From Excoecaria cochinchinensis (taxonomy: Eukaryota > Streptophyta > Magnoliopsida > Malpighiales > Euphorbiaceae), in contig CANTUQ010000077.1 of the NCBI GenBank assembly GCA_947683425.1, forward strand, positions 620,001-684,000: DNA of 64,000 nt, written 5' to 3'. The stretch's first letter is position 1. Each line of letters starts with the position of its first letter. Position numbers and translations under genes: made by a program. A model generated the notes under the pieces. It made no database searches. It saw nothing but the letters and a program-made list of their open reading frames with translations, and was not told where the DNA came from. Shown here piece by piece: positions 46,081 through 57,995 of the stretch.

Positions 46081-48490
46081 CTAGTCACTCCCTTGAAAAG
46101 GTGTTGATAGAGGCTGGACATTGGATTGTTGAGCTAGCAAACATTCTCTTAATTGTCTAAGTTCATTCACTTGAGATTCCACAGCAGACAAGCGATCCTT
46201 TAATGCCTGATTTTCTTGTCGGGTTTCTTGTAGTGCAGATAATAGTTCACCTTTAACGGAACTGCTGCCTTTCAAGTCTTTTGCCTTAACCCCACCGCCA
46301 AGAACAACCACTTTACTATGAGTTTGAGGTCCGAAACATCTTTCTACTATCTCTATGTTAGAAAGAGATGGCTCTGACTGCTCCAATTCTAGGATTTCAG
46401 TCTATAAAAATATGTAACAGGACAATTAAATAATTATTTGTCAAAAAAATTTAAAATTAAAAAACCCAACACAAGCATATCTTTATACATACATGTTTTT
46501 CAATTGCTTCAGGTTCAAGAAGTGTGCCATCCTTCTTCTTTCGAGACTCGAAGAAAATTGTTGCTAAGTTTGGTGGGTTGCCATCTTTTCCTCCCTTCAC
46601 ATTAAATTCAAAAGGTTAATCACCCCAATAGTAAGCAAAAAGGATTCATAATATGAAAAGGCAAAAGAATAGTTTACAACATATAAAATTTTTCTTGCAG
46701 GACCTGTTGATAAATAAATTCCCTGATAGGCCTGCTACCAATGTGATGAGGCATGGTAAGTTTAGCCCTATTTGTTGCATTCCTTTCACTTGCTGCCTAC
46801 ATTTGTGTGAAAATATAAAATTTGAATACCATAAATATTTCCAATTGTAAAGATAATAAATAAAAAAATAAAATTTTACAACTGTTTTCTATGTCAAACC
46901 TTAAATTCTTTAGAAAAAAAATGTTCTTTAACAAGCCACACCCATTGCTTTTTGTCTACCATCTTTGGTGCATTCCTAAGAGCCTCATGCATTGGCTTAC
47001 CACGAACGTACTTAGCATACAGATTTCCCCTCCATTTGTTCCACAACTCATTCATCCATTCCAAAATATGTTCACGGTGAAAATTCATATCACCATTCTC
47101 AAATTTATCCTACAATAAAATTAAGAAATCAATTCAGTTTTTCAATTCTCAAGTATATCATTTAGATACCAATACCACCAAAAATTCAACCTAAAAACAG
47201 AAATTAAAATAATAAATCAAATCCATTTTAGAATTGAAAAAATGAAAAAGTAAAAAGGGAAATCACATATTAGTATTTTGACTTTAAGTAATAACTTAAT
47301 TGCAAAAAATAATTGATATATTTACCACAACAGAGGCCCACAAGTGCTCGATCTTTTCTTTGGGAATCTTTTTCCATGATGATACCCCAAGCGGACATAT
47401 ATTACGATCACGAATAATTTTTCCTAAATGTCTTGCGAATAGTGCATGATTCTTCCCAACAGTTCGATTATTAAAAAAGGTCACTTTCAGCTTCTGTCCT
47501 ACTTCAAGTGCTGCAACTTCTTTGCACTTGTTTTGTCCTCGCACTTTTTTCACCTTTTGTGTAGAAACTTGACCTATATATGTCCAAATAAGCAAATCCA
47601 TACGTAGTGGACAAAAAAAATGAAATGAAAATCAAATATTGGACAGATTTTAATAACTTATTTCATACCCAATAATGTAGCAGCATGTACTAATCTGGAT
47701 GATTATAATCTCATTTTATTAAACACTATGTGGACATCCTTTGCACGCAGTAAGAAGTAATAACAAGACAACAATAAGGTGATGCATGAAATCACAGATT
47801 CACCACTGCCTTCTCTTTCCTGGATTTTTCTTTCAAAAAGTCTATATGCCAACAAATAATTTAATCCTATCCTTATCATGGTATTAGTAGCAAAAAAGAA
47901 ATACCTTCATATTAAAATCATTTATTAAATATTACTTATTGGATAGATTTTAATAACTTATTTCATACCCAATAATGTTGCAGTAGGTACTAAAAAAACA
48001 GAAGTAAAATAACTTAGAAAATCAGCTAACCTGTTTCTGCTCTTTGGCTATCATGCATCACATGATCAGTTTCTGCTCCTAGGTTGTTTTGTGTCTCTTG
48101 ATGGTTGTCTTGAGACAATTGATCAGCGTGTACTCTTAAATTGCCTAACATCTCTGGATGGCTGTCTTGCATCAACTGATTATCTTGTATTCCTTCCTTG
48201 TCTTGTGTCCCAAGATCAGCTTGATGCATATGAATTTCATCTTCAATATTGTCTTGAACACATTCTTGATCAAGTATAAAAGGGTTATTTTTGGATGGTG
48301 GAATTCCATATTCAATAAAAGGAACACGGCCTGATTTAGCACCAACAATATTGTTTTTTTTAAATGTCCCTTTTGAGCATAAAGATCTCAACCCTTGTCC
48401 CCGTCCCCATCCTAAAGCACCAGGTGGAAGAAATGCATGTTTGGTAGACTTTGAATTTGATGCCATCCCATTTCCAGTCGTTGACTTCAT
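46081..48490 (-). CDS. TnpA-like protein of CACTA-3 (Ptta/En/Spm family), six exons, intact
   Basis: Exons on the minus strand: 48490-48031, 47573-47326, 47109-46900, 46796-46704, 46594-46493 and 46401-46081. Every border is GT-AG, phases fit, and the total is 1,434 bp (477 residues plus TAG at 46083-46081) without an internal stop. The first exon encodes a basic MKSTTGNGMASNSKSTKH start, a LGWGRGQGLRSL motif and a Gln/His/Asp-rich segment with DN and QD repeats. The core has FARHLGKIIRDRNICPLG, WMNELWNKWRGNLYAKY and NRAKLTMPHHIGSRPI. The C-terminal exon is a heptad-rich coiled coil (ETRQENQALKDRLSAVESQV). It probably binds the GGTCCCTAAAA subterminal repeats. The start ATG follows a T-run and AG that could be an acceptor, so an upstream exon is possible. 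Confidence 0.85.
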
Positions 48491-48598
48491 ATTCAATCTA
48501 AAAAAATAAGTGAAAAATAGAAGGAAATCATGATAAGTGAATAAGGATTGATTGAGGGGACAAATTGAATAAGAAATTAAAACATTGTGTATGGATTT

Positions 48599-51500
48599 TC
48601 ATAATCTGAATATACAGCAAAAATTATAATAATGGTTACCACTACCTCCATCAATTCTTTTTCTTCTAAATTGAGTTGTATTTTCTACTTCATCGATACC
48701 ATCATCCTTTGTTTGCATGATCTCATAGGAATCACGTGATTGCACCTTTCTCACCACACGCCAGCCTTTATTGACATTATCATTAGCATAAAATACCTGT
48801 GAGGCTTGTTCCACTAATACAAAAGGCTCATTTGTTTTTAAAAATCGCCCCCAATTAACACTTATAATGTCATATTCATCTCTTTTAATTCCTTTTATTT
48901 CATCATATACATCAAACCATTTACATTGAAACAAAACAACTCTTCTACCCATGAGAAACTGTAATTCAATGATATCAGTTAGAACTCCATAGTAATCAAT
49001 GTTCCCACTTTCTTTGTCATTCTCACCAACTACTACAACTCCACAATTTTGGGTTCTTAAACCATTATCATATTCTTCAACATGAAACCTATATCCATTC
49101 ACAATGTATCCATTGAAATGAGAGGCATATTGGGTAGGACCAAGTGACAGGGAGAGAAAATCTTCCGTTGTTCGACTACCAGTCTCTTCATGCAATTCTG
49201 TAGCCTATAACAATTATCTTAAAGACATTAAAAGGATCACTAAAACACCTAATTCACATATTAAAATCTACTTAGTACTTACCTTAACTTTAAACCATTC
49301 AATGAATTGTTTATTCCATTCCGCATCAGAAAGGTATTCAAAAGTATCAACATGAATTTTTGAAAAATCTCTAACAAATCAAGGCAAATCACACGTCATG
49401 TAAAGCTAAAAATAATCAAAAAGAAAGTTAAATCATTAATGAATAAAAAAAATAAATGCATACTCTAAAAATGGTAGAACTTCATCACAATTCTTCAAAA
49501 TATATATATGCGCCTGATCCCATTCATTAGCTTGCATATCAAAATGCTTTCTAGCTCCCAAGACTCTTCCAGGTTGATTAAATAAAGATAAACCTCCATC
49601 ATAATACTTTTCACCACCATCATAATTTCGTTCAGGTCGATTGAACTTTGTATCCATTTTATGTAAATATCTTGAACATAAGGTCATACATTCGTTGGCA
49701 ATGTAACCCTCTGCAATAGAACCCTCTGGACATGCCCTATTACCAACGAGAGATTTTAAAAAATGCAACCATCGCTCCACAGGATACATCCACCGATAAT
49801 GAACAGGGCCACCAATCTTTGCTTCATTAGCTAAATGGATAGGCAAGTGCACCATGACATCAAAAAATGAAGGAGGGAAGACCTTTTCTAACTTGCAAAG
49901 AGTTATAGGAATTTGTGCTTCAATTTGTTCTAAAGCATCCATACTTAACACCTTTGCCCCAAGCATATTAAAAAAATAAGACAATTCAATAAGTGGCTCA
50001 CACACTGATTTACACATCATACCACGTAGGGCAACAGGGAGCAAATGTTGTAGAAGCACATGGCAATCATGACTCTTTAAACTAGAAATCTTTTGATCTT
50101 TAACATTTACACATTGAGAAATATTGGATGAAAATCCATCTGGGACCTTTAAATTCTTTAAGAAATGACATAATTTGTGCTTCTCCTCGTGTGATAATGT
50201 GTAAGGTGCAGCAGGCAATTCATATTTATCTCCCTTTTTAATTGGGTGCAATTCCGGCCTAATATTCATTGCTTGCAAATCTAGTCGAGTTTTGATGGTG
50301 TCCTTCGTCTTTCCCTTCGTATTCAAGATTGTACCAAAGATATTATCACATATATTCTTCTCAATATGCATCACATCTAAATTATGACACAACAAGAGAG
50401 TTTTCCAATAAGGAAGATAAAAAAAAATACTCTTTTTATTCCAATTATCATTTCGATCATAATGTGATATCTTAATTCTCTTCTTAGGATCCTTTGTCAG
50501 CTTCATTCCATCAAGGTCTTGTACTTGACCAAGTATCTCAACACCAGAACGCATTTTTGGAGATAACCTTCGCTCAATAGTGCCATCAAATGAATTTTTA
50601 TCATTCCTCCATTTGTGATTAAGAGGAAGGTAACGTCGATGGCCTAAATAACATTGCTTCTTACCATTGGCTAATCGAATTGAGCAAGTATCTTTATTGC
50701 AACATGGACATGCCAATTTCCCTTTTGTACTCCATCCAGATAAATTTCCATATGCTGGAAAGTCATTGATGGTCCATAACAATGATGCATGCAACTTAAA
50801 ATTCTTTCTAGTTAATGCATCATATGTCTCGATACCAATTTCCCATAACTCCTTTAACTCTTCTATTAATGGTTAAAGATAAACATCAATTGCATCTCTC
50901 GGACTATGTGGACCAAGAATAATCATTGACAAAATGAAATTTTCTTATTTCATGCATAACCAAGGAGGTAAGTTATAAGGAATAAGTATCACTGGCCAAA
51001 TGCTATGTGGAGACCTTGAGTTTCCAAATGGTTGAAATCCATCACTAGCAAGTCCAAGTCTAACATTACGAGGCTCAGTACCAAATGATGGGTGTAGTTC
51101 ATCAAAAGACTTCCATGCCATTGAATCAGCCGGGTGCCTCATTAAACCATCATCTACTCTTTTATCTTGATGCCATCTCATTAAAGAAGAAGTCTTTGTA
51201 GACATAAATAACCTTTGAAGCCTAGGCTTTAGAGGGAAATAGCGTAAAGTCTTTGAAGGTTTTTTCTTACCATTCTTATACTTAAGTTCTCCACTATCTT
51301 TCTTCATTTTCCATCTAGATGCACCGCAAACTTTACATGAGTCGAGGAATTTGTCTTCTTTCCAATACAACATACAATCATTTATGCAAGCATCAATTTT
51401 ATTGTAAGATAGCCCGAGATCTCGAATAATCCTTTTTGTCTCATAATATGAATCTGGCAAATTGGATCCATTAGGCAACAACTCTTCCTTCAACATTTGT

Positions 51501-52051
51501 AGTAACATTGTAAATGACTCATTACTCCAATTACCAAGACTTTTAATGTGAAGTAATTTAATCAAAGTAGAAAGCTTGGAACACTTTGAATTCGGATACA
51601 ATGGCTCCTCGAAATCCCTCAAAAGCCTGTAAAATTTCTTTGCTTCACCATTTAGTTCCTCTTCAACTAAATCATCATTGCTACTATTGATTATGTCTAC
51701 ATCAAAATCTGGATACATGTCTCTCAAAATCACTTCAATTTCATCCTCACTGCCATCCTTTCCTAAATTATTATCACCTTCATCTTCACAATCTGATTCT
51801 ATTTCACCTAACACTTCCCCATGATAATACCAAAAGGTATAATTTTGAATTATTCCATGGACGCTCAAATGTGACTCAACCGTCTCACGTGTTCCTAATG
51901 TTGTGTTACAACATTTTACACATGGACATCGTATTTCATTTTGTTCTCCTGTTCTTTTAAAAGCATAGTCTAAAAATTTTTGCACCCCAATCGAATATGT
52001 TTCACCAAGCCGATCATCAACAAATTGCATCCACTCCTTGTTGGGTGCCAT
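48599..52051 (-). pseudogene. TnpD-type transposase of CACTA-3, three stops
   Basis: The ATG at 52051 opens MAPNKEWMQFVDDRLG and the transposase-associated domain (RCPCVKCCN, HLSVHGIIQNYTFWYYHGE). The TNP2-like core follows (FGNSRSPHSIWPVILIPYNL, LSGWSTKGKLACPCC, HNLDVMHIEKNICDNIFG), then DUF4218 (LLPVALRGMM, FPPSFFDVMVHLPIHLANEA, RWMYPVERWL) and DUF4216 (GYRFHVEEYDNG, VVLFQCKWFDVYDE). Main exon 52051-49464, then 49405-49283 and 49204-48599. Stops: TAA at 50947-50945, TAA at 50875-50873 and TGA at 49381-49379. The first two stand where CAA (Gln) is expected. The join from 49464 to 49405 is out of phase by one, so a small indel or another splice site is likely. This is the catalytic partner of TnpA. 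Confidence 0.9.
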
Positions 52052-53642
52052 AACCTTAGTATTTATATTTTAATAGATTAAAAAAACATCAAATCTTAAA
52101 ATTGCAAGAGAAAATAATTTATTTAACATGAACCCATATTAGTAATCATATATTATTTACTTTAATTTAAGGTACAAAACAAGCTATTAGAAAACAACAT
52201 AAAAATTAATTTAATCCAACTAGTACAAATCCGTACCTGCAGCACTTGTCACAAAAGTACTTGTCCTCTGCATTCAAAGTCTATGTGGAACTGAAATTTT
52301 TCAAACAGCTTGTTATTGGACTCAATTAATTCAAACTACCCAACCAACGCACAAACAAGCCAAAAAAAAGCTCAAATCCCCTGACATGAACCATAAAAGA
52401 AAGAAAAAATTAGAAATACAAAAAGTGCAGAAAGCAAAATAATTAAGTAGCGTTCAAACTTTCCCTCTTTGAGAAGCCTATTTCCCTATATAACAATAAC
52501 AATCATGGTGCCAAGTTTGTACCAGTAATCTAAAAATAGCAAACATGGATAGACCATAGGTAAATATAGATAAAACAGTAATATATGCTCTCAAAGACAG
52601 GAATGGTACATACCAAGTTTCTAATTTTCTCTACTTTACCCATTATAGTTGGAAAATCCATAACAGTCCAATCCTATTCATGTTAGCCATTCTACATATC
52701 ATGATATAAGAAAAAAATCATTCACTAAAAGATACATTCCTAATTAGGATTTCTAGCTACCCAATGCTGAATTGAGTAAAAGACTGTACTTACAACAACA
52801 ATTTCCATTACTAATTTATAGAGAATGATCACTAAAAAAATACTAGATAGAAAAACCAATGATTTTCAAAAGCAAATTTTGCTGACAAGCCATTTATGGG
52901 AGTGTTACTCATAAAGGATAAAGAGAAAGTTAATAAAGATTCTAAAATAAAAGACCTAACAATTCATTAAATTACTAAGAAATAACTGTCAGTTACCTTT
53001 GGCATCTCAAAACCAAGTAGCTCAATTTACCATTGAATATGAGCACCTTCAGGAACATTAGCTGGCCTAATAAAATGGAATGACTAGAAGAATTGGGAAA
53101 TTTATTTCATGAACATAATAAAGTAAGAATGATGGAAGTAGCTAAAAATATTTTGAAAAACAAACTTTGGAACTTGTCGAATGCATAATCAGAGGGCAAG
53201 TGACAAGAGCTATCTCTTTAGAAAGCATCAAACGAACACACATTTTCCTAATTCTAATAACTATAAATCATTTAAATATATATACATACATGTGTATGTG
53301 TGTGTGTGTATATATATATATATACACACAACACATATATATATATATATATATTCCCATCACAATACTAATTAAATGATATAACAATAACATGGATCCA
53401 AAATCAATATAACAACTGAACAATTTGCCGACTGTGGCCTCTTCTATGAACAAACAGTAATTCCAATTATTTTACCCCACGAAACTATTGAAAAGAATTA
53501 TTATTCTTATCAAATGGATTAATTTAATTTTTTTTATCTTAAAGATATACAAAAAGGTGGACTGCAATGAGATTGAAATGTAAAGTGGAAAATGGAGAAT
53601 GAGAGCTCCAATAGAGAAATTTTAATTACCACAGCAATTTTA

Positions 53643-53710
<68 letters not shown>

Positions 53711-54195
53711 CAGTCATTAATAAAATATCGCAAACTTAATATGTCCATTAAGTCACAAAAAAAAGAGGAATTGTCACCGAGCTAAATAATCCCATAACTA
53801 CAAGTTGGATAAGTTGTACTATATCTCACATCCAGAATACTATAATATTAATAAGGTTCGGATAAAATTATATACTGCTAATCTTTTCCATTTCGGTACC
53901 TTCCATCGTGAATAATTTTAATAATCTAACTCATTATATGCACTTTGACGATTATAAAGTCAAAACTACCGAGATAAACATCAACACATCACATGACATA
54001 GAGATTTTAGTGCTGCTTACCCTTGTATGTAATATCCCCTAACACAGAACATATAACCACGTACAAATCTTGCTTCGCATTCACAACTCAATTAAACTCC
54101 AGGAATGCATTCTCCTGAGAAATATAAAATTTCATAAAAATCAAATTCAAAAAAAAAAATCAAAAATTGAACCAAACAAATAATTGAAAACATAA
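52052..54195. other. CACTA-3 leader region, part 1: no gene, AT microsatellites
   Basis: AT-rich, probably 5' UTR and introns of tnpD. TATATA/TGTGTG tracts at 53275-53355 and a perfect AT run at 53647-53707. ORFs over these are artefacts. Confidence 0.5.
53647..53707. repeat. AT dinucleotide microsatellite
   Basis: About thirty AT units without interruption. Confidence 0.97.
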
Positions 54196-54409
54196 TTAAA
54201 TAGCAGATCTCTTGTATTTGTTTCCTTCATAATCTGTAGAATTTTGTGTCCATGACAGTGAGAAAATGAAATCTCTTAAGTTTGGACAGTTGATTATGCT
54301 AATTTGTTTCAGCGTAGGACATTCCAAAATGCCAATTCCTAAGTATAAACTTGATAATTTGGGCAAACATTTGAGTGCTACGGATTCTAGTGAAGGAAGA
54401 ATCATAGAT
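54196..54409 (-). pseudogene. Leucine-rich repeat fragment, resembling an NBS-LRR resistance gene, inside CACTA-3
   Basis: The minus strand encodes ILPSLESVALKCLPKLSSL, then YLGIGILECPTLKQISIINC and PNLRDFIF. The spacing of Leu/Ile with CPTLKxxxIxxCPNL is typical of LRR units near the C-terminus of plant CC-NBS-LRR proteins. The segment is open for 69 codons and ends TAA at 54198-54196. Its 5' side has TAACTAATAAG (54420-54410), which looks like a branch point and splice acceptor, so this may be one captured exon. It lies in sense orientation between the 5' end of CACTA-3 and tnpD. Only one fragment is seen and no NB-ARC domain is near. The family call is by pattern only. Confidence 0.6.
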
Positions 54410-54420
54410 CTTATTAGTTA

Positions 54421-56280
54421 ATGCTACTCCTCCTAGTAGAAGTTGGAATATAATTTAAATAACAAGTAAACAACAAAACCCAAAACTAATCATAGAGCCA
54501 GATTTCAAAGAAAATTCATTTCTGTGTCTATCAAATAATTGGAATAAAGGGAAATATTTATCATTCCAAGTCCTATACATAAAGGTAGTAAACATAAGAA
54601 GTTTATGGAAATATTAAAACAATTCATAAAATGATAGTAGACATGTGATAAACCGACATTTATGTTATAAGAAAAATAAACGGCAATACAACTAAGAACC
54701 ATTCATTAGCTAAATTGACTTGTATGTTATAAGGAAAAGAAATGGTAATACAAGAATAGGAAAGCTGAAATATATTCAACTAAGAACCAACATATAAAGA
54801 AATCCCAACCAATGAAACAATAGCTCCAGTGACAAAATTCGAAGAACAGCAACTAGTCGGTGGCTATTCTAAGGGTTAACAACTCCAAACTTTATATTTT
54901 GGACTGTTTGTTTTGAAATTCACGTAATTTCATTTACCCACCAATAAACCCATTTTCACATAGATTTCAGTACTAGATTATTAAAAAAATAAAAAAATAA
55001 TAATTCATAAGAATAACAAAATACATATAAAAACTAATTTATTACAAATATGAATCAGTTAAAGAGATAGAAAACAAGTCCAAAACCATTAACCATTATT
55101 TTAAAAAATAAAAACCATAACAGAGTCCAATTGGCCTAGTTAATCATATTTATTGGTTTCGACTCGGTTTGGACATCAGTTTTTTTTTTTTATTTTTTAT
55201 CCAGTTCTACTTTGAGTAAAGCAGGTGCATTTGCAACATAAATTATGTCCTGGTGAAGAGCAAAAACTAGAGCACTGGTTTATCAGACACGGAGTTCATA
55301 AAAATAGAGTGCATTCTGTGTGCATTCTGTGTCTATCAAATAAAGGGAAAGCAAAAACTAAAAAGAAAAAAACACGTTTATAAGCATATGTTCATTATAA
55401 GATGAGGATGGCAACAGCTGATTACATTACTGGAATCGGTCTAACAATATTAATAAATTGAGATTAGATATTTAATATGAAATTTATATGACAGTGAACC
55501 TGCAAAATAATTGCCTAAAATCAATTATTTCTCTAATGATGCAAATTATTCAATTGAAATTATATCTTGTCGATTTTGTTACAAAGAAAAAAAAAGAATC
55601 AATTCTGTGATGAGAATAAAAAAATGTATGCAAATTCGGAAAGATTTATAAAGCATGAGATAAAAAAATTCAGTACATATATTTAAATCAAGAAGATGAA
55701 TAACTGAAAAAATACAGAGCAAGTAGAAAAACAGAGTGCAAACCTGTATCTCTATAAAATTGGATCGAATTGCACAGGTCGATACCCTATATCAACTATG
55801 GAGGAGATCTGGACAAACAAAAACTTGGGTAAGGGCATAGAACAGAGGCGAAGTGGAAAAAAATTAAAAACGAAGAATAAGATTGGTTTCTTAATGCAGT
55901 ATAGAATATGATCCAAGAGAAGAGGACGTCCATGAGGATTGAAATTCGAATAAATTACTCATAAAAAATATGAAAATCTAAATAAAAATAAGATCGGTGA
56001 TGAAGTCGTACCTTGTTTGAGCATTGAAGGAAGTTTTTTTAATTGGGTGATGAAGCTAGAAGAGAATCAGAAGGTTTGAGGATTATTTAATGGTGAAATC
56101 AAGAAAAATGAAAAAGAAAATTAGGGCAGGAGGAGGATGCAGAGCTCACAACATGCTGTTGGAGTTCACGATTTAGGGTTTTGCTTTTTTAAGAAATTAG
56201 ATTTCAGCAATTTACTTTCTTAGTGTTTGTATGAAGGGGTACTTCTAAACGGCAAAAGAAAAAGTGGGATGTGTTCCCGC
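54421..56280. other. CACTA-3 leader region, part 2: no gene seen
   Basis: AT-rich. GTATGTTATAAG-AAAA (about 54662 and 54722) with nearby AAGAACCA phrases forms a small direct repeat. Minus-strand transcripts of tnpD would start near 56150-56280, just inside the subterminal repeats, and the stretch then would be leader exons and introns. Confidence 0.4.
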
Positions 56281-56482
56281 CCGTTAATCCGCGCATAGCT
56301 TCATAATTAGGGACCGGATGTTTTAGTTTTTGCGACCGTAAATTTTTCCCTTCGCTATTTGTTGGCCCTAAATTGAAACAGCGTGAAGGGGAAAAATTGC
56401 GGTCCCTATTATTATATATTTAGGGACCGGAAATTTTTACCTTCATTAATTTTGGTCACTAATACCCCTTTTTCTTGTAGTG
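56281..56482. repeat. Right subterminal repeats and TIR of CACTA-3
   Basis: TAGGGACCGGA and GCGGTCCCTA units in both orientations, then CCCCTTTTTCTTGTAGTG. Fewer copies than at the left end. Confidence 0.88.
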
Positions 56483-57064
56483 TTTGTGTTTGCTTTCCAG
56501 AAATTTGAGTGCTTTGATATGAGTTTATACATGAATTAATTTGGGTAAATGTGTTAGTAATCCATGTTATTGATTGAGATAAATGTATATGAGGGTTGGT
56601 ATTGACATGCATGAGTTTGGGGATTTCTTTGAATTTGTTGTTTTATGGTGATTTTGGCAATTCTGTTCAGTTCTCATCTGACCTCCGTGTATTATTTTTC
56701 TCATAAGTAGAGTTTTAGACATCTAAATTGTGTGATTATTAAGCCATTAGAACCATGACTTCCATGCCTTTAAAAGTCTCAGAAATAGCCTTGGGCAAAT
56801 TCTTGCTCTAAGATCCTGAATATTTGCCAAAACCGTAGTGTCTCTGTTTGGGTCGGGTTACTTGAACAGTATAGGTTCATTTGCTCATATCTAAAGTTGT
56901 AGATGTCCAATTGATCTGAAATTTGTTGCATTTGAACGTTAACATCCTAGGGAAAATTTGTTAAGAGTAAGTTTTTGCTGAAAATGGATTTTAGAGGTTG
57001 GTTTAGGCAATACAAGTCGGGGGCGTATAGCAGTCATCTTAGTCTGTTTTCGTAGTGCTGTGGC

Positions 57065-57115
57065 GGAGGCTTCTGTCGCGAGCGCGACCCTTGTCGCGAG
57101 CGCGACAGAACCTGC
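57065..57115. repeat. GTCGCGAGCGCGAC palindromes, first group in the solo LTR
   Basis: CTGTCGCGAGCGCGACCCTTGTCGCGAGCGCGACAG has two 14-bp inverted repeats back to back. Confidence 0.95.
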
Positions 57116-57639
57116 TTGCTGAAGGTGTTTTCTCTTATTTTGAGCCCTATGGTTGGCTTGAGCACTTGCCCTTCCTTACCCTCCTTTAGGTTGAGTATTT
57201 TGGTACGTTTTGCTTCCGAAATGCATCCGAACTTCGTTGTAACTGTCTAAAACTTAGTCATTACTTGTTTAGAGTTTGGAGATAGAATAAATAAATGTTT
57301 GAGAATGGAATTATGGTGTTCTTGATGTTCATAATAGTTTAAATGTTATGGGTTTTGGTTTAGATGATGCATGAAGCCTTGAATGTGAGCTATTGAACTT
57401 AATTGTGTTTTTGATTGAGATGATTGATGAATAGTACTGATATTGTAGATTGTGTAAATGGATATTGTTAGTGGCATGACTTATTTGGAATTCTTGGTAT
57501 GGATGTTGTGTTTTATGTTGTCAATGATGTGTGGCTTGCTGGAGACGAGGTAAGTTGATGTTTTGATGTTTGGTTTGAGATTTGAGTATTTGTGAAGGTG
57601 GATTTTTCTGCAGATTTCTCGTGTAAGGGTTGGAATTCA

Positions 57640-57995
57640 CGACTCTGTCGTGAGCGCGACATTGTCGCGAGGTCAAGACAGAGCCCGGTGAAAGCAGCCC
57701 TTGCACGTGTCCGAGCTCGCTGCTGAGCCGTACAGCAGAGCCTCTATCGCGAGCGCGATGTATGTCGCGAGCGCGACAGAGTGCTCGGCTGCCGATCTGA
57801 ATTGGGCGATCCTCTGCCGTGAGCGCGACAGATTGGGCTAGCAGCTCACTGTCATGAGCGCGACGCCTGTCGCGAGTGCGACAGTGAGATGTGTATTGTT
57901 CCCTCGCGAGATCGCGAAGGTTGCCGTGATCGCGACCTGGGGCAAGTCGCCTCTGTCGCGAGCGCGACATCCGTCGCGATCGCGACACTCCCTGG
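57640..57995. repeat. GTCGCGAGCGCGAC palindromes, second group
   Basis: About ten perfect or near copies of (T)GTCGCGAGCGCGACA, with GCGATCGCGAC and GTGAGCGCGACA variants, spaced 15 to 45 bp apart within 350 bp. CpG density is far above the neighbourhood. The ORF over it on the minus strand is arginine-rich by composition and not a real gene. Confidence 0.92.

Larger units (their letters stand above)
43304..56482 (-). mobile_element. CACTA-3: complete CACTA transposon, 13,179 bp, genes on the minus strand
   Basis: Termini CACTACAAGAAAAA at 43304 and its inverse ending at 56482 (14 bp matching), with TTT on both sides. Subterminal repeats with a GGTCCCTAAAA / AGGGACCG core fill 43320-43880 and 56280-56470. 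Minus-strand genes run from the right end: leader with an LRR fragment, tnpD (52051-48599, three stops), tnpA-like (48490-46081, open). The genes face away from the 56482 end, so that end carries the promoter. Confidence 0.92.
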
